Below are positions 21,374 through 31,613 of a DNA stretch of 64,000 nucleotides, in pieces. Position numbers and translations under genes: made by a program. The first letter of the stretch is position 1. The number at the start of each line of letters is the position of its first letter. The stretch comes from Mangrovibacter plantisponsor (GTDB taxonomy: Bacteria > Pseudomonadota > Gammaproteobacteria > Enterobacterales > Enterobacteriaceae), in contig NZ_QGTS01000005.1 of NCBI RefSeq assembly GCF_003182475.1, positions 257,401-321,400 of the forward strand, given 5' to 3'. Under the pieces are notes generated by a model. It was not told where the DNA came from. It saw nothing but the letters and a program-made list of their open reading frames with translations, and made no database searches.

Positions 21374-22831
21374 ATGACAATAACTGCTCAACAACTGATC
21401 GCGCTGCTGCCGCTGTTGATCGTCGGATTGACAGTGGTGGTTGTGATGCTCTCCATTGCGTGGCGACGCGACCACTTTCTTAATGCCACGTTATCTGTAA
21501 TCGGGCTGAATGCCGCACTGGTCTCATTGTGGTTTTCTACCCAGGTTGGCGCGATGGATGTCACGCCACTGTTGCGTGTCGATGGTTACGCTGCGCTCTA
21601 TACCGGGCTGGTGCTGGCGGCAAGTCTGGCGACCTGTACCTTCGCCTATCCCTGGTTGCAGGGGTACCCGGACAACCGTGAAGAGTTTTACCTGCTGGTG
21701 CTGATTGCCGCGATGGGTGGGATTTTGCTGTCCTGCGCCAATCATATGGCTTCACTGTTTATTGGTATCGAGCTGATTTCTTTACCGCTGTTTGGCCTGG
21801 TTGGCTATGCCTACCGGCAAAAACGCTCACTTGAAGCCAGTATCAAATACACCATTATGTCTGCTGCTGCATCGTCTTTCCTGCTGTTTGGTATTGCGCT
21901 GCTGTATGCGGAGTCTGGCAGTCTGTCTTTTGTCAGTATTGGCAAGAGCCTCAACGACAATATGCTCCATGAGCCCCTGTTACTGGCCGGGCTGGGTATG
22001 ATGATTGTCGGGTTAGGTTTCAAACTGTCGCTGGTGCCGTTCCACCTGTGGACGCCTGATGTTTACCAGGGCGCACCGGCACCGGTATCAACCTTCCTGG
22101 CAACTGCCAGTAAAATCGCTATTTTTGGTGTGGTGATGCGCCTGTTTCTGTACGCCCCGATGGGCGACAGCGAAGCAGTGCGTATTGTTCTGGGGATAAT
22201 CGCGTTTGCCTCTATCCTGTTCGGGAACCTGATGGCACTGAGCCAGACCAATATTAAACGCCTGCTCGGTTACTCATCTATTTCTCACCTGGGGTATTTG
22301 CTGGTAGCGTTAATTGCGCTGCACAGTGGCGACGTCTCCATGGAAGCAGTGGGTGTTTACCTGACCGGTTATCTGTTCAGCAGCCTGGGCGCGTTTGGTA
22401 TTGTCAGCCTGATGTCCAGCCCTTACCGTGGCCCGGATGCCGATACCCTGTATTCCTACCGTGGCCTGTTCTGGCACCGTCCTGTTCTTGCGGCAGTGAT
22501 GACTGTCATGATGCTTTCCCTGGCCGGGATCCCGATGACCCTGGGCTTTATCGGTAAGTTCTATATTCTTGCTGTGGGTGTGCATGCACACTTGTGGTGG
22601 CTGACAGGCGCTGTTGTGGTGGGGAGTGCGATTGGCCTGTACTACTACTTGCGCGTTACTGTCAGTCTCTACTTGTCCAAACCACAGCAACCCGCTCGTG
22701 ATACCCCGTCTAACTGGGCATTCACTGCGGGTGGTGTTGTGGTGCTGATCTCTGCTGTTCTGGTGTTGCTGTTAGGGATTTGGCCGCAGCCACTGATTAG
22801 CCTGGTGCAACTGGCTCAGCCTTTGATGTAA
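21374..22831 (+). CDS. nuoN: NADH:quinone oxidoreductase subunit N
   Basis: 485-residue antiporter-like subunit, the same length as in E. coli, and the last cistron of the operon. Conserved elements are the [17 protein letters not shown] helix glutamate, the lysine in [17 protein letters not shown], and [19 protein letters not shown]. It forms the third proton channel, nearest NuoK. A terminator follows about 30 bases downstream. Confidence 0.97.
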   Translation: MTITAQQLIALLPLLIVGLTVVVVMLSIAWRRDHFLNATLSVIGLNAALVSLWFSTQVGAMDVTPLLRVDGYAALYTGLVLAASLATCTFAYPWLQGYPDNREEFYLLVLIAAMGGILLSCANHMASLFIGIELISLPLFGLVGYAYRQKRSLEASIKYTIMSAAASSFLLFGIALLYAESGSLSFVSIGKSLNDNMLHEPLLLAGLGMMIVGLGFKLSLVPFHLWTPDVYQGAPAPVSTFLATASKIAIFGVVMRLFLYAPMGDSEAVRIVLGIIAFASILFGNLMALSQTNIKRLLGYSSISHLGYLLVALIALHSGDVSMEAVGVYLTGYLFSSLGAFGIVSLMSSPYRGPDADTLYSYRGLFWHRPVLAAVMTVMMLSLAGIPMTLGFIGKFYILAVGVHAHLWWLTGAVVVGSAIGLYYYLRVTVSLYLSKPQQPARDTPSNWAFTAGGVVVLISAVLVLLLGIWPQPLISLVQLAQPLM

Positions 22832-22862
22832 TCACTGTATTACCAACAGGTATACTCATATT

Positions 22863-22888
22863 AAACCGCCGGAAACGGCGGTTTTTTT
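22863..22888 (+). terminator. Rho-independent terminator of the nuo operon
   Basis: AAACCGCC / GGCGGTTT hairpin with a six-base loop followed by a run of T. Confidence 0.92.
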
Positions 22889-22913
22889 GTCGGGAACACA
22901 GCAGGAGAAAACC

Positions 22914-23384
22914 ATGATGACCTGGCAGAACTTACACCATTCGGAACTGACTGTCCCGCAGTTATACGCGCTGTTGCACCTGCGCTGCGCGGTATTTGTT
23001 GTTGAGCAAAACTGCCCGTACCTGGATGTTGATGGCGAGGATTTATCAGGTGAAAACCGCCATATTCTTGGCTGGCAGGGCGGCAAACTGGTGGCTTACG
23101 CCCGCATACTGACCAGCGACCGCCACCACCCGCTGGTGATTGGCCGCGTGATAGTTAACCCTGCCTGCCGGGGGCAAAAACTGGGGAACCAGCTTCTGGA
23201 ACACGTAATGGCTGCTTGCCAGCGACACTGGCCGGGTGTTGTACCTTATCTCAGTGCCCAGGCGCATTTACAGCATTTCTACCAACAATTTGGCTTTGAG
23301 CCGGTCACCGATGTGTACCTTGAAGATGATATCCCCCACCGCGGCATGGCATGGATAAAAAATACACAAAATAACGTAGGTTAA
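22914..23384 (+). CDS. elaA: ElaA, GNAT-family N-acetyltransferase
   Basis: 156-residue acetyltransferase of the GNAT fold (E. coli ElaA 153). The acetyl-CoA-binding region is VIGRVIVNPACRGQKLGNQLLEHVM (given here in two overlapping parts: VIGRVIVNPACRGQ and GQKLGNQLL), with the R/Q-x-x-G-x-G/A-like turn. LRCAVFVVEQNCPYLDVDGEDL near the N terminus and AQAHLQHFYQQFGF near the C terminus are family hallmarks. The substrate is unknown. The frame opens at 22887, but an AGGAG box and homology place the start at 22914, with a second ATG three bases on. Downstream E. coli neighbours elaB and rbn are absent here. Confidence 0.9.
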   Translation: MMTWQNLHHSELTVPQLYALLHLRCAVFVVEQNCPYLDVDGEDLSGENRHILGWQGGKLVAYARILTSDRHHPLVIGRVIVNPACRGQKLGNQLLEHVMAACQRHWPGVVPYLSAQAHLQHFYQQFGFEPVTDVYLEDDIPHRGMAWIKNTQNNVG

Positions 23385-23430
23385 CTATAGTAAACAGACT
23401 CTGGGAAAAAACATAATAAGTGAGCGCGCC

Positions 23431-23664
23431 ATGAGCGACGACCTTCAACGGCGGGTTATCCGTGCCCGCCAAAATGTTACTGGCCTGAGCCAGTGTATAA
23501 CCACGTTACTGAATTACCCTGATAGCTGGTCTGAAACCGGGTATGCGTTGCTACTGGTGCGGGCCGACACCCAGCTTGGCCGGTTGCAAAGGCAGTTGCG
23601 TATTCGCAAAGTGATTGCTCTTCCTGCGGATGCGCAGAGCCTGTCATTCAGCCATTATGTGTAA
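23431..23664 (+). CDS. Unrecognised 77-residue protein
   Basis: I do not recognise this product. It lies between elaA and menF, where E. coli has elaB, but shows no ElaB similarity: there is no C-terminal membrane segment or glycine zipper. It is basic at the N terminus (RRVIRARQ), has a short middle containing SWSETGYALLLVRAD, and a second basic patch (RQLRIRK). It is probably soluble and helical. Codon choice resembles its neighbours. Only a weak GTGAG box precedes the ATG. A real small gene is slightly more likely than chance. Confidence 0.5.
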   Translation: MSDDLQRRVIRARQNVTGLSQCITTLLNYPDSWSETGYALLLVRADTQLGRLQRQLRIRKVIALPADAQSLSFSHYV

Positions 23665-23745
23665 GCCTGCCTGCGGCATTTGCGTGCATAGCGTTAAATC
23701 TGCCTCATAACCGCATTTTTTGGTGCAGCCAAACGGCCTGGCGGC

Positions 23746-23791
23746 ATTCTATTTCTGTTCTGACCACGTATAATTTGGGGTTTTTACGTGG
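23746..23791 (+). promoter_or_regulatory. Likely menF promoter with inverted repeat
   Basis: A consensus TATAAT at 23769-23774 is preceded by a weak -35 near 23746. The -10 lies inside an inverted repeat CCACGTA (23764-23770) / TACGTGG (23785-23791), which could act as an operator or form a stem at the mRNA 5' end. menF begins 11 bases after the repeat. Confidence 0.55.
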
Positions 23792-23802
23792 CGGGATAGC
23801 AA

Positions 23803-25089
23803 ATGGAACTGACACAGGCGGTGAAAGCGCTGCAGCAAGCGTTACGCAAAGAACTTCCCGACACGCCCGGCGTAAGAATAATGTCGGTGCCACTGAGCCT
23901 TGCCGGTAACCAGGAGCCGCTGTGCTGGCTGAACAGCCAGGCCTGCTGGCCACAGTTTTACTGGCAGCACCGTGACGGCCATGAAGAATACGCCGTACTG
24001 TGTGCATTGCGTACCTTCACCTCACTGGCTGAAGGGCAGCGTTTCCTTTCCTGCTTTCCTGAATACCCGGAGCTACGCCTGTGGGGGCTGAATGCGTTTG
24101 ACCCGCAACACGGGCAACTGTTTCTCCCTCGTCTCACCTGGCAACGGCAGGGTTCACAGGCCCGGCTGGTCCTGAACTTATACAGCGAAACCAGCCTGCG
24201 TGAAGCGGCGGCAGAGGCTGAATCCTGGTTGTCCGGCTTATGCCCGGCTGCCGTAATCCCTGAACTGGCCGCACGGGTCTGTGAGCAGGTGCATTTGCCT
24301 GCAGAAGTTCAGTGGCTCGCCCTGGTAACCGAGGCAACGCAGGCTATTAGCCGGGGGCAATTCGACAAAGTCGTGCTGGCACGGGCAACGGATGTGCAAC
24401 TCACCCAGCCCATGTCTCCCGCCTGGCTGATGCATGCCAGCCGCCAGCATAACAGCCGCTGCTATCACTTTTATATGGCCTTTGACTCCCGCCAGGCCTT
24501 TCTGGGTTCTTCACCTGAGCGCCTGTGGCACAGGGCGGGGCGGCAATTATCAACCGAAGCCCTGGCCGGAACCGTTGGCCGTGATGCAGATGACAGCCAG
24601 GCAGACCAACAAAGCCAGTGGTTGCTGAAAGATAAAAAGAATCAGCATGAAAACTGGCTGGTGGTTGAAGATATTTGCCAACGGCTGCAGGCAGTCGCCG
24701 GGCAGATTGATGTGGAGCCTGTACAAGTGATTCGCTTGCGAAAAGTACAACACTTACACCGGGCCATCACTGCCACCCTCAACTACGCAGATGACACTGC
24801 ATGCCTGATGCAGTTACAGCCCACAGCGGCGGTGGCCGGGTTGCCACGCAAAGATGCACTGGCTTTTATTTATGCACACGAACCTTTCAACCGTGGCTGG
24901 TATGCCGGGTCTGCCGGTTATCTCAGCCTGGCAACCTCCGAGTTTTGTGTGGCACTGCGTTCTGCACTGGTTCAGTACAATAACGTCAGGCTTTATGCCG
25001 GTGCGGGTATTGTGGCGCAGTCAAACCCGGCAGAAGAATGGCTGGAAATTGAAAATAAAGTGGCGGCATTACGTTCATTATTCAGCTGA
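23803..25089 (+). CDS. menF: Isochorismate synthase MenF
   Basis: 428-residue chorismate-binding enzyme (E. coli 431) that converts chorismate to isochorismate, the first committed step of menaquinone synthesis. The catalytic C-terminal domain (about 165-428) has the motifs FDKVVLARATDV with the catalytic lysine, FLGSSPERLW, TEALAGTVGRD with the acid/base glutamate, and NWLVVEDICQRL binding Mg2+. PTAAVAGLPRKDAL and RGWYAGSAGYLS complete the active site. The N-terminal part is more variable. It is the first gene of menFDHBCE; menD follows after an 81-base gap. Confidence 0.96.
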   Translation: MELTQAVKALQQALRKELPDTPGVRIMSVPLSLAGNQEPLCWLNSQACWPQFYWQHRDGHEEYAVLCALRTFTSLAEGQRFLSCFPEYPELRLWGLNAFDPQHGQLFLPRLTWQRQGSQARLVLNLYSETSLREAAAEAESWLSGLCPAAVIPELAARVCEQVHLPAEVQWLALVTEATQAISRGQFDKVVLARATDVQLTQPMSPAWLMHASRQHNSRCYHFYMAFDSRQAFLGSSPERLWHRAGRQLSTEALAGTVGRDADDSQADQQSQWLLKDKKNQHENWLVVEDICQRLQAVAGQIDVEPVQVIRLRKVQHLHRAITATLNYADDTACLMQLQPTAAVAGLPRKDALAFIYAHEPFNRGWYAGSAGYLSLATSEFCVALRSALVQYNNVRLYAGAGIVAQSNPAEEWLEIENKVAALRSLFS

Positions 25090-25170
25090 AAGCGGATAAA
25101 CCGATGTATATCAATGTCTGCCAGTTTGCCGACGCTATACTTTTTTGCAAATGCTATTGCGGGTCAAGTT

Positions 25171-26844
25171 ATGTCGTTAAGCACGTTCAACCGGCGCTGG
25201 GCCGCCGTCATTTTGCAGGCATTACACCATAATGGAGTCCGGCATGTGTGTATTGCTCCGGGTTCCCGTTCCACACCACTGACACTGGCCGCCACTCAAA
25301 CGCCAGGGTTTGTGTTTCATACCCATTTTGATGAACGTGGGCTGGGGCACCTTGCGCTTGGCCTTGCCAAAGCCACTGGTGAGCCGGTTGCGGTCATTGT
25401 GACTTCAGGTACTGCGGTAGCAAATATTTATCCTGCGGTAATTGAAGCGGGTCTGACTGGCGAAAAACTGGTGGTCCTGACCGCCGATCGCCCGCCGGAA
25501 TTAATTGATTGTGGCGCCAACCAGGCTATTGTTCAGCCGGGTATTTATGGCGCACACCCTGCCGCCACGCTGAATCTACCTCGCCCCACAGAATCCATTC
25601 CTGCACGCTGGTTAGCCAGTGCCATTGACAGCCAAATGGGCGCATTGCGCCATGGTGCGCTGCATATCAACTGCCCATTTGCAGAGCCTTTATATGGCGA
25701 AATGGATGATACCGGCCTTGCCTGGCAGCAGGCACTGGGAAACTGGTGGCAGGGTGAAAAACCATGGCAAGCTTTTAGTGCCGCGCAGGGGGTTACCCCG
25801 CAGCCTGACTGGCATAGCTGGCGGCAGAAAAAAGGGGTAGTTATTGCTGGCAGAATGACTGCTCAGGAAGGTGAACGGGTGGCTCACTGGGCCAGTACGC
25901 TTGGCTGGCCGCTGATTAGTGATATCCAGTCCCAAACCGGGCAACCCTTGCCTTATGCTGACCTCTGGCTTGCCAACCCCGGTGCGCTCCAGGTGCTGGA
26001 GCAGGCGCGTATCGTTGTGCAGTTTGGCGCGAGCCTCACCAGTAAACGCTTACTGCAGTGGCAGGCCAGCGGGCATCAGGACAACTGGTGGCTGGTGGAT
26101 CCTTTACCCGGGCGGCTTGACCCGGGGCATCACCGTGGGCGGCGAATTCAGGCAACTGTTGAAGCCTGGCTGGATGTACACCCGGCGCACAAGCAGGTGA
26201 GCTGGGCAGACGCACTCCAACCTTATGTGCAGCAGGCGGCAGTGGCCGTAGATACAGAAATTCCGCCAGCGGGTGAAGCCGGGCTGGCGAAGAGTTTGCC
26301 CCGGTTATTACCAGAAAAAGGCCAACTGTTTATTGGCAACAGTTTGTCGGTGCGCCTGGTGGATGCATTGGCGCAACTACCCTGTGGGTACCCTGTCTAC
26401 GGCAACCGTGGTGCCAGTGGTATTGATGGGCTGGTGGCGACTCTTGCGGGGGTCGCACGGGCGGCCTGCAAGCCAACGCTTGCTGTGCTGGGGGATTTAT
26501 CTGCACTGTACGACCTCAACTCACTGGCATTATTAAGATCCTGCCCGGCTCCGGTTGCACTGGTGGTGGTGAATAACAACGGTGGGCAAATCTTTTCGCT
26601 GCTTCCCACACCTGCAGAAGTGAGAAGTGAATTCTATGCCATGCCGCAGAACGTAGATTTTCGCCATGGCGCCGCGTTGTTTGGCCTGCCATATATTGCA
26701 CCGCAGTCTCTTGAAGAGTTAGCCGGGAGCCTGAAGCAGTGCTGGTCCGGGCCAGCAGTAGCAACCGTGATTGAACTGAAAGTGCCGGAAGCTGAAGGGG
26801 CCGCGATGTTACAAAAACTGGTTGCCAGGGCCAGCCAGCAATGA
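25171..26844 (+). CDS. menD: SEPHCHC synthase MenD
   Basis: 557-residue thiamine-diphosphate enzyme (E. coli 556) that adds the succinyl semialdehyde from 2-oxoglutarate to isochorismate. N-terminal signatures are [31 protein letters not shown] with the cofactor-activating glutamate in [16 protein letters not shown], and [17 protein letters not shown]. The C-terminal ThDP-Mg motif runs from [10 protein letters not shown] to [14 protein letters not shown]. The frame opens at 25114, but homology ([13 protein letters not shown]) gives the ATG at 25171; its ribosome binding site is weak (GGGTCAAG), suggesting modest translation. The stop overlaps menH. Confidence 0.95.
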   Translation: MSLSTFNRRWAAVILQALHHNGVRHVCIAPGSRSTPLTLAATQTPGFVFHTHFDERGLGHLALGLAKATGEPVAVIVTSGTAVANIYPAVIEAGLTGEKLVVLTADRPPELIDCGANQAIVQPGIYGAHPAATLNLPRPTESIPARWLASAIDSQMGALRHGALHINCPFAEPLYGEMDDTGLAWQQALGNWWQGEKPWQAFSAAQGVTPQPDWHSWRQKKGVVIAGRMTAQEGERVAHWASTLGWPLISDIQSQTGQPLPYADLWLANPGALQVLEQARIVVQFGASLTSKRLLQWQASGHQDNWWLVDPLPGRLDPGHHRGRRIQATVEAWLDVHPAHKQVSWADALQPYVQQAAVAVDTEIPPAGEAGLAKSLPRLLPEKGQLFIGNSLSVRLVDALAQLPCGYPVYGNRGASGIDGLVATLAGVARAACKPTLAVLGDLSALYDLNSLALLRSCPAPVALVVVNNNGGQIFSLLPTPAEVRSEFYAMPQNVDFRHGAALFGLPYIAPQSLEELAGSLKQCWSGPAVATVIELKVPEAEGAAMLQKLVARASQQ

Positions 26845-27620
26845 CGCTTGCCGGGCAGATAATACCGGGAGAGCAGCCTCAGCTACCGTATCTGGTTTGG
26901 CTGCATGGCTTCCTTGGCTCAGCCGATGACTGGCAGGCAACCCGCAAAGCGTTTACTCGCTGGCCACAACTCTACCTTGACCTCCCAGGCCACGGCGCAT
27001 CTGAAAACGTTGCCATACCAGGGTTCGCAGAGTTCTTCACGCAACTTACCCATACGCTTGCGGAGCGGAATATTACGCGTTACTGGCTTATAGGGTATTC
27101 ACTGGGGGGCAGGCTGGCTATGTACACGGCCTGCCAGCAGCCTGCCGGCCTGCAGGGGATTATTATTGAAGGTGGTAACCCGGGCCTGACTGATCCACAG
27201 GAACGGTTACTGCGTATTGAATCTGACCAGCGCTGGGCGCTGCGGTTTGCGGCAGAGCCTCTGGAACAGGTGCTGGATGCCTGGTATCGCCAGCCCGTAT
27301 TTGCTTCACTTTCTAATGCAGCACGCCAGCAATTAATCAAGGAACGCGCTGGCAACCAGCCTGCCGCTCTCGGCAGCGCACTGGGTAACCTTTCGTTAGG
27401 TCTCCAGCCGTGGCTGGGTGATGCATTAGCCGCGCTACCTGTGCCATTCCATTATCTGTGTGGCGCACGGGACCAAAAATTTCAGGCCATTGCCCGTGCG
27501 CTGGGCATGCCTTTTCATCTGATTGAACATGCCGGGCACAATGCCCACCGGGAGAATCCGGCGGCATATTGCCAGTGTGTTATTGATATTTTGACTCACT
27601 ATTCTGAGGAACAGCCATGA
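26841..27620 (+). CDS. menH: SHCHC synthase MenH
   Basis: 259-residue alpha/beta-hydrolase that eliminates pyruvate from SEPHCHC to give SHCHC. The nucleophile elbow GYSLGG has Ser87, with [10 protein letters not shown] forming the oxyanion region, and the catalytic His lies in [12 protein letters not shown] near the C terminus; the acid is in CGARDQKF. About seven residues longer than in E. coli. It overlaps menD and menB by four bases at each end. Confidence 0.95.
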   Translation: MTLAGQIIPGEQPQLPYLVWLHGFLGSADDWQATRKAFTRWPQLYLDLPGHGASENVAIPGFAEFFTQLTHTLAERNITRYWLIGYSLGGRLAMYTACQQPAGLQGIIIEGGNPGLTDPQERLLRIESDQRWALRFAAEPLEQVLDAWYRQPVFASLSNAARQQLIKERAGNQPAALGSALGNLSLGLQPWLGDALAALPVPFHYLCGARDQKFQAIARALGMPFHLIEHAGHNAHRENPAAYCQCVIDILTHYSEEQP

Positions 27621-28474
27621 TTTACCCCGATGAACAAGAACTGTATGCCCCTGTCTCCTGGCAGGACTGCTCTGAAGGTTATGATGATATCCGCTACCAC
27701 AAATCGGCAGAAGGGATCGCGAAAATCACCATTAACCGCCCGCAAGTGCGTAATGCCTTTCGCCCGCAGACCGTTAAAGAGATGATTCAGGCGCTGGCTG
27801 ATGCGCGGTATGACGACAATATCGGTGTCATTGTGCTGACCGGGGAAGGCGATAAAGCATTCTGTTCCGGTGGTGACCAGAAAGTGCGCGGCGATTACGG
27901 TGGTTATAAAGACGACTCTGGCGTGCACCACCTGAATGTACTGGATTTTCAACGCCAAATCCGTACCTGCCCGAAACCTGTCGTGGCGATGGTTGCCGGT
28001 TACTCCATTGGTGGCGGTCATGTGTTACACCTGATGTGCGACCTCACTATTGCGGCTGAAAATGCCATTTTTGGCCAGACCGGGCCAAAAGTGGGTTCGT
28101 TTGATGGTGGCTGGGGCGCATCTTATATGGCACGCATTGTCGGCCAGAAAAAAGCGCGCGAAATTTGGTTCCTGTGCCGCCAGTACGATGCACAGCAGGC
28201 GCTGGATATGGGGCTGGTCAATACGGTTGTGCCACTGGAAAGTCTTGAAAAAGAAACTGTACGCTGGTGCCGTGAAATGCTGAAAAACAGCCCGATGGCA
28301 CTGCGTTGCCTGAAAGCCGCACTGAATGCTGATTGTGATGGTCAGGCCGGGTTACAGGAACTGGCGGGTAACGCCACGATGCTGTTCTATATGACAGAAG
28401 AAGGCCAGGAAGGGCGCAACGCATTCAACCAGAAGCGCCAGCCAGATTTCACTAAATTCAAACGGAACCCGTAA
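27617..28474 (+). CDS. menB: 1,4-dihydroxy-2-naphthoyl-CoA synthase MenB
   Basis: 285-residue crotonase-fold enzyme, identical in length to E. coli MenB. It performs the Dieckmann-type ring closure of o-succinylbenzoyl-CoA. Conserved parts are [16 protein letters not shown] (oxyanion hole, substrate contact), [21 protein letters not shown], and [14 protein letters not shown]. It is usually hexameric and cytoplasmic. It overlaps menH by four bases and its TAA shares one base with the menC ATG. Confidence 0.97.
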   Translation: MIYPDEQELYAPVSWQDCSEGYDDIRYHKSAEGIAKITINRPQVRNAFRPQTVKEMIQALADARYDDNIGVIVLTGEGDKAFCSGGDQKVRGDYGGYKDDSGVHHLNVLDFQRQIRTCPKPVVAMVAGYSIGGGHVLHLMCDLTIAAENAIFGQTGPKVGSFDGGWGASYMARIVGQKKAREIWFLCRQYDAQQALDMGLVNTVVPLESLEKETVRWCREMLKNSPMALRCLKAALNADCDGQAGLQELAGNATMLFYMTEEGQEGRNAFNQKRQPDFTKFKRNP

Positions 28475-29439
28475 TGCGACAGGCACAACTCTGGCGTTAC
28501 ACCATTCCCATGGATACCGGTGTGGTGATTCGCGACCGCCGGCTGAAAATGCGTGAAGGGTTGGTGGTTGAACTGTGTGAAGGCAATCAGCGGGGATGGG
28601 GCGAAATTGCTCCATTGCCTGGCCTGAGTACAGAGAGCCTTGAAGAAGCGCAGTCTGCTGCCCTGCACTGGTTGTCTGGCTGGCGGGCAGGGCAGTCTCC
28701 TGAACTCCCGGCACAACCTTCTGTGGCTTTTGGGCTGAGTTGTGCGCTGGCGGAGCTGTCTGGTGAACTGCCACAAGCGGCGAATTACCACTCGGTGCCG
28801 CTGTGTACCGGTGACCCGGATGCGTTATTTGCGCTATTGCAAGGGTTACCAGGCCGCAAAGAGGCCAAAATAAAAGTGGGCCTCTATGAGGCGGTACGCG
28901 ATGGCATGGTGGTCAGCTTATTGCTGGATGCCATTCCGGACCTCTGGCTGCGCCTGGATGCCAACCGGAGCTGGTCTGCACAAAAAGCCTCGCAGTTTGC
29001 CCGCTATGTACCAGAGGCGCTGCGCTCACGAATAGCGTTTTTTGAAGAACCGTGTAAAACCCCGGAATTGTCACTGGCATTTGCCCGGGACACCGGTATT
29101 AAACTGGCGTGGGATGAAAGCCTGCGCGACGGGCAAGTGGCGATAAGCCCGTGCCCGGAAGTCAACACCCTGGTGATTAAACCCTCACTGACTGGCAGCC
29201 TGCAACAGGTGCAGGAATGGGTTAACCAGGCACATGTGTGTGGCATGAACGTGGTAATCAGTTCGGCGATTGAATCAAGCCTTGGGCTAACACAACTGGC
29301 GCGTATCGCCGCCTGGTTGACACCCCAAATAACGCCGGGGCTGGATACGCTCTCTTTGATGCAGGCACAGTTATTACGTCCCTGGCCGGGAAGTCCATTG
29401 CCGCTAATCAGCCAGCCTGAGCTGGAGTTGGTGCAATGA
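28474..29439 (+). CDS. menC: o-Succinylbenzoate synthase MenC
   Basis: 321-residue enolase-superfamily enzyme (E. coli 320) that dehydrates SHCHC to o-succinylbenzoate. The catalytic lysine lies in AKIKVGLYE. The metal ligands follow in LRLDANRSW (Asp), FFEEPCK (Glu) and LAWDESLRD (Asp), and the second lysine in LVIKPSLTG. The N-terminal capping domain contains [15 protein letters not shown]. It overlaps menB by one base and menE by four. Confidence 0.96.
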   Translation: MRQAQLWRYTIPMDTGVVIRDRRLKMREGLVVELCEGNQRGWGEIAPLPGLSTESLEEAQSAALHWLSGWRAGQSPELPAQPSVAFGLSCALAELSGELPQAANYHSVPLCTGDPDALFALLQGLPGRKEAKIKVGLYEAVRDGMVVSLLLDAIPDLWLRLDANRSWSAQKASQFARYVPEALRSRIAFFEEPCKTPELSLAFARDTGIKLAWDESLRDGQVAISPCPEVNTLVIKPSLTGSLQQVQEWVNQAHVCGMNVVISSAIESSLGLTQLARIAAWLTPQITPGLDTLSLMQAQLLRPWPGSPLPLISQPELELVQ

Positions 29440-30800
29440 CGCTGGCGAATTACCCGTGGCGCCACTGGGCGAGCTTTGCACCTGAGAAAGTGGCATTGCA
29501 TACCCAAAATGGTGAAATAAGCTGGCAGCACCTGGCACACCAGGTAGATAACCTGGCGGCCAGCTTTCATCGCCAGGGTGTGAATGCCGGAATGGGCGTT
29601 GCCCTGCGTGGGCGCAACAGTATGCCGTTATTATTAAGCTGGCTGGCGCTGTTGCAATGTGGTGCCCGGGTGTTACCGCTCAACCCGCAACTGCCGGATA
29701 CCTTGCTGGCAGCACTTATCCCGTCGCTGTCCATCCATTTTGCCCTGAGTTTTGACTGTGATGCGGTGCCTGGCCCTGCCGTTTTGCATTACCAGCCGCT
29801 GGCTGGCGAATGGGCAGAGCCGTGGCAACCGGAGCGCTTTGTCTCCATGACCCTGACCTCCGGCTCCACTGGCTTGCCAAAAGCCGCAGTGCATACAGCC
29901 AGCGCGCAACTTGCCAGTGCGCGGGGGGTAACAGCACTGATGGCATTTGGCTGTGATGACTGCTGGTTATTGTCACTGCCACTGTTTCATGTCTCCGGCC
30001 AGGGGATTTTATGGCGCTGGCTGGTAACCGGGGCCGCGCTGGCATTGCGCCCGGAGCAGCCGCTGGCTTTGGCATTACAGGGGTGCACGCATGCCTCACT
30101 GGTTCCAACGCAGTTATGGCGGTTACTGAGCGATAACCCGGTTTCGTTAAGCAATTTAAAGGCAGTATTGTTGGGTGGGGCTGCAATTCCTGTCGCTTTA
30201 ACTGATACAGCACAACAGCATGGTATTGCTTGCTGGTGTGGCTACGGTATGACCGAAATGGCTTCCACCGTGGCAGCCAAACGCGCCGATGGCTGTGGGG
30301 ACGTGGGGCAGCCATTAGCAGGCCGCCAGGTGCGTGTTGTAGACAATGAGGTCTGGTTACGGGGTGACAGCCTGGCGTCCGGTTACTGGCGCCAGGGCCA
30401 TTTACTGCCACTGCTGAACGCTGAGGGGTGGTTTGCTACCCGGGACCGCGGAACATATACCAGCAATACGCTCACCATTCACGGGCGGCTTGATAATCTC
30501 TTTTTCAGTGGTGGAGAAAGCATTCAACCGGAAGAAGTTGAGCGGGTTATCATGGCGCATCCTCAGGTTCAACAGGTCATCGTTGTGCCCCGTATTGATG
30601 AAGAGTTTGGGCACCGCCCGGTCGCTGTTGTGGAACTGGCAGACCCCAATGCGCTGGCAACATTAAGTGACTGGGTACGGGATAAACTGGCTCGTTTCCA
30701 GCAACCCGTTCAGTGGTTACTGTTGCCAGATGCATTACGCCAGGGCGGCATTAAAATTGCCCGTAACGCCGTGATGCAGTGGGTTGCAGAACAACAATAA
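29436..30800 (+). CDS. menE: o-Succinylbenzoate-CoA ligase MenE
   Basis: 454-residue adenylate-forming enzyme (E. coli 451) that activates o-succinylbenzoate with ATP and CoA before MenB acts. The phosphate loop is [16 protein letters not shown]; the A5 region [11 protein letters not shown] and the hinge/A8 aspartate-containing segment around [16 protein letters not shown] are present, as is the C-terminal catalytic lysine region ([10 protein letters not shown]). It is the last gene of the men operon; a small hairpin (AGCGG/CCGCT, 30870-30886) followed by TTT lies downstream. Confidence 0.96.
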   Translation: MTLANYPWRHWASFAPEKVALHTQNGEISWQHLAHQVDNLAASFHRQGVNAGMGVALRGRNSMPLLLSWLALLQCGARVLPLNPQLPDTLLAALIPSLSIHFALSFDCDAVPGPAVLHYQPLAGEWAEPWQPERFVSMTLTSGSTGLPKAAVHTASAQLASARGVTALMAFGCDDCWLLSLPLFHVSGQGILWRWLVTGAALALRPEQPLALALQGCTHASLVPTQLWRLLSDNPVSLSNLKAVLLGGAAIPVALTDTAQQHGIACWCGYGMTEMASTVAAKRADGCGDVGQPLAGRQVRVVDNEVWLRGDSLASGYWRQGHLLPLLNAEGWFATRDRGTYTSNTLTIHGRLDNLFFSGGESIQPEEVERVIMAHPQVQQVIVVPRIDEEFGHRPVAVVELADPNALATLSDWVRDKLARFQQPVQWLLLPDALRQGGIKIARNAVMQWVAEQQ

Positions 30801-30936
30801 ACGCACCAGAGCGTGCTTGTTACATTCTGTAGAGAAAGCACCAGATTTCCGTCTTGAATGTCGCCCTCCAGCGGGTAAAATCCGCTTTGCGCTTCAACAG
30901 GTTAATTTGCCAGGTATCAGAGTTCAGGAAAATAAA

Positions 30937-31476
30937 ATGAATAAATATCTATTGTTGGCAGTCAGTGGGCTTTTTGCAGTATCTGGCTCAGCCAGTGCCA
31001 TAGGGATTTACGGCCAGGCCGGGCATAAATACACCAGTATTGGTGTGGGCATGGGGACGTCTACCAGCGGTGTGGCACTCAGTGGCGACTGGACCCGTCA
31101 TAATGATGATGGTTATATCGCGGACCTGGGGCTGGGCTACAACCTGCCTGTTGGCCCGGCAATGGTTACCCTGGGCGGTAAAGGTCTGTATATCAAGCCT
31201 GACCAGGGGAAAACTGGCTACGCGCTGGGAATTGGCGGCGGTCTGAGTGTACCGGTTGTGAGCCATGTTTCTGTCTTCGGGCAGTACTATTACGCGCCAG
31301 ATGCCTTTGCTTCGGGTATTGATTCCTACCAGGAAGTGCAGGCTGGTGGCCGCTGGATGGTGTTCCGCCCGTTAACGGTTGAAGCCGGTTATCGCTATAT
31401 GAGCCTGAAAGACCGTAACGACAACCGGAATACGATTATTGATGGCCCGTATCTGGGCGTCAGTGCGGCGTTTTAA
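30937..31476 (+). CDS. yfaZ: YfaZ-family outer-membrane protein
   Basis: 179-residue precursor with a signal peptide (MNKYLLLAVSGLFAVSGSASA, cleavage after Ala-Ser-Ala). The mature part alternates hydrophobic and polar residues and ends in aromatic F (SAAF), as expected for a small outer-membrane beta-barrel. Conserved YfaZ segments include DLGLGYNLPVGP, GQYYYAPDAFASGIDSYQE and VEAGYRYMSL. The function is unknown. The longer frame from 30784 lacks a signal peptide start; the ATG at 30937 has a CAGGAA box. Probably transcribed alone. Confidence 0.9.
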   Translation: MNKYLLLAVSGLFAVSGSASAIGIYGQAGHKYTSIGVGMGTSTSGVALSGDWTRHNDDGYIADLGLGYNLPVGPAMVTLGGKGLYIKPDQGKTGYALGIGGGLSVPVVSHVSVFGQYYYAPDAFASGIDSYQEVQAGGRWMVFRPLTVEAGYRYMSLKDRNDNRNTIIDGPYLGVSAAF

Positions 31477-31502
31477 TCACTTCACAGTTACCTTCCCCAC
31501 AA

Positions 31503-31540
31503 ACCTTATGCCGCGTATCAATCTGCGTGCGGCGTAAGGT
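31503..31540. other. Hairpin between yfaZ and yfaY
   Basis: ACCTTATGCCGC pairs with GCGGCGTAAGGT over twelve positions (one T-G) around a 14-base loop. No T run follows. It may end or stabilise the yfaZ mRNA. Confidence 0.5.
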
Positions 31541-31613
31541 GAAACAGGTGTACCTCTGTATTTACCTGGCCACTGCGCTATAGTGGTGGCTTCCCTCCCA
31601 ATGGAGTATATCG

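Noticed and set aside
23431..23664. Assignment of the 77-residue ORF as elaB
   Set aside because: ElaB has a DUF883-type helix and a C-terminal membrane anchor; neither is present.
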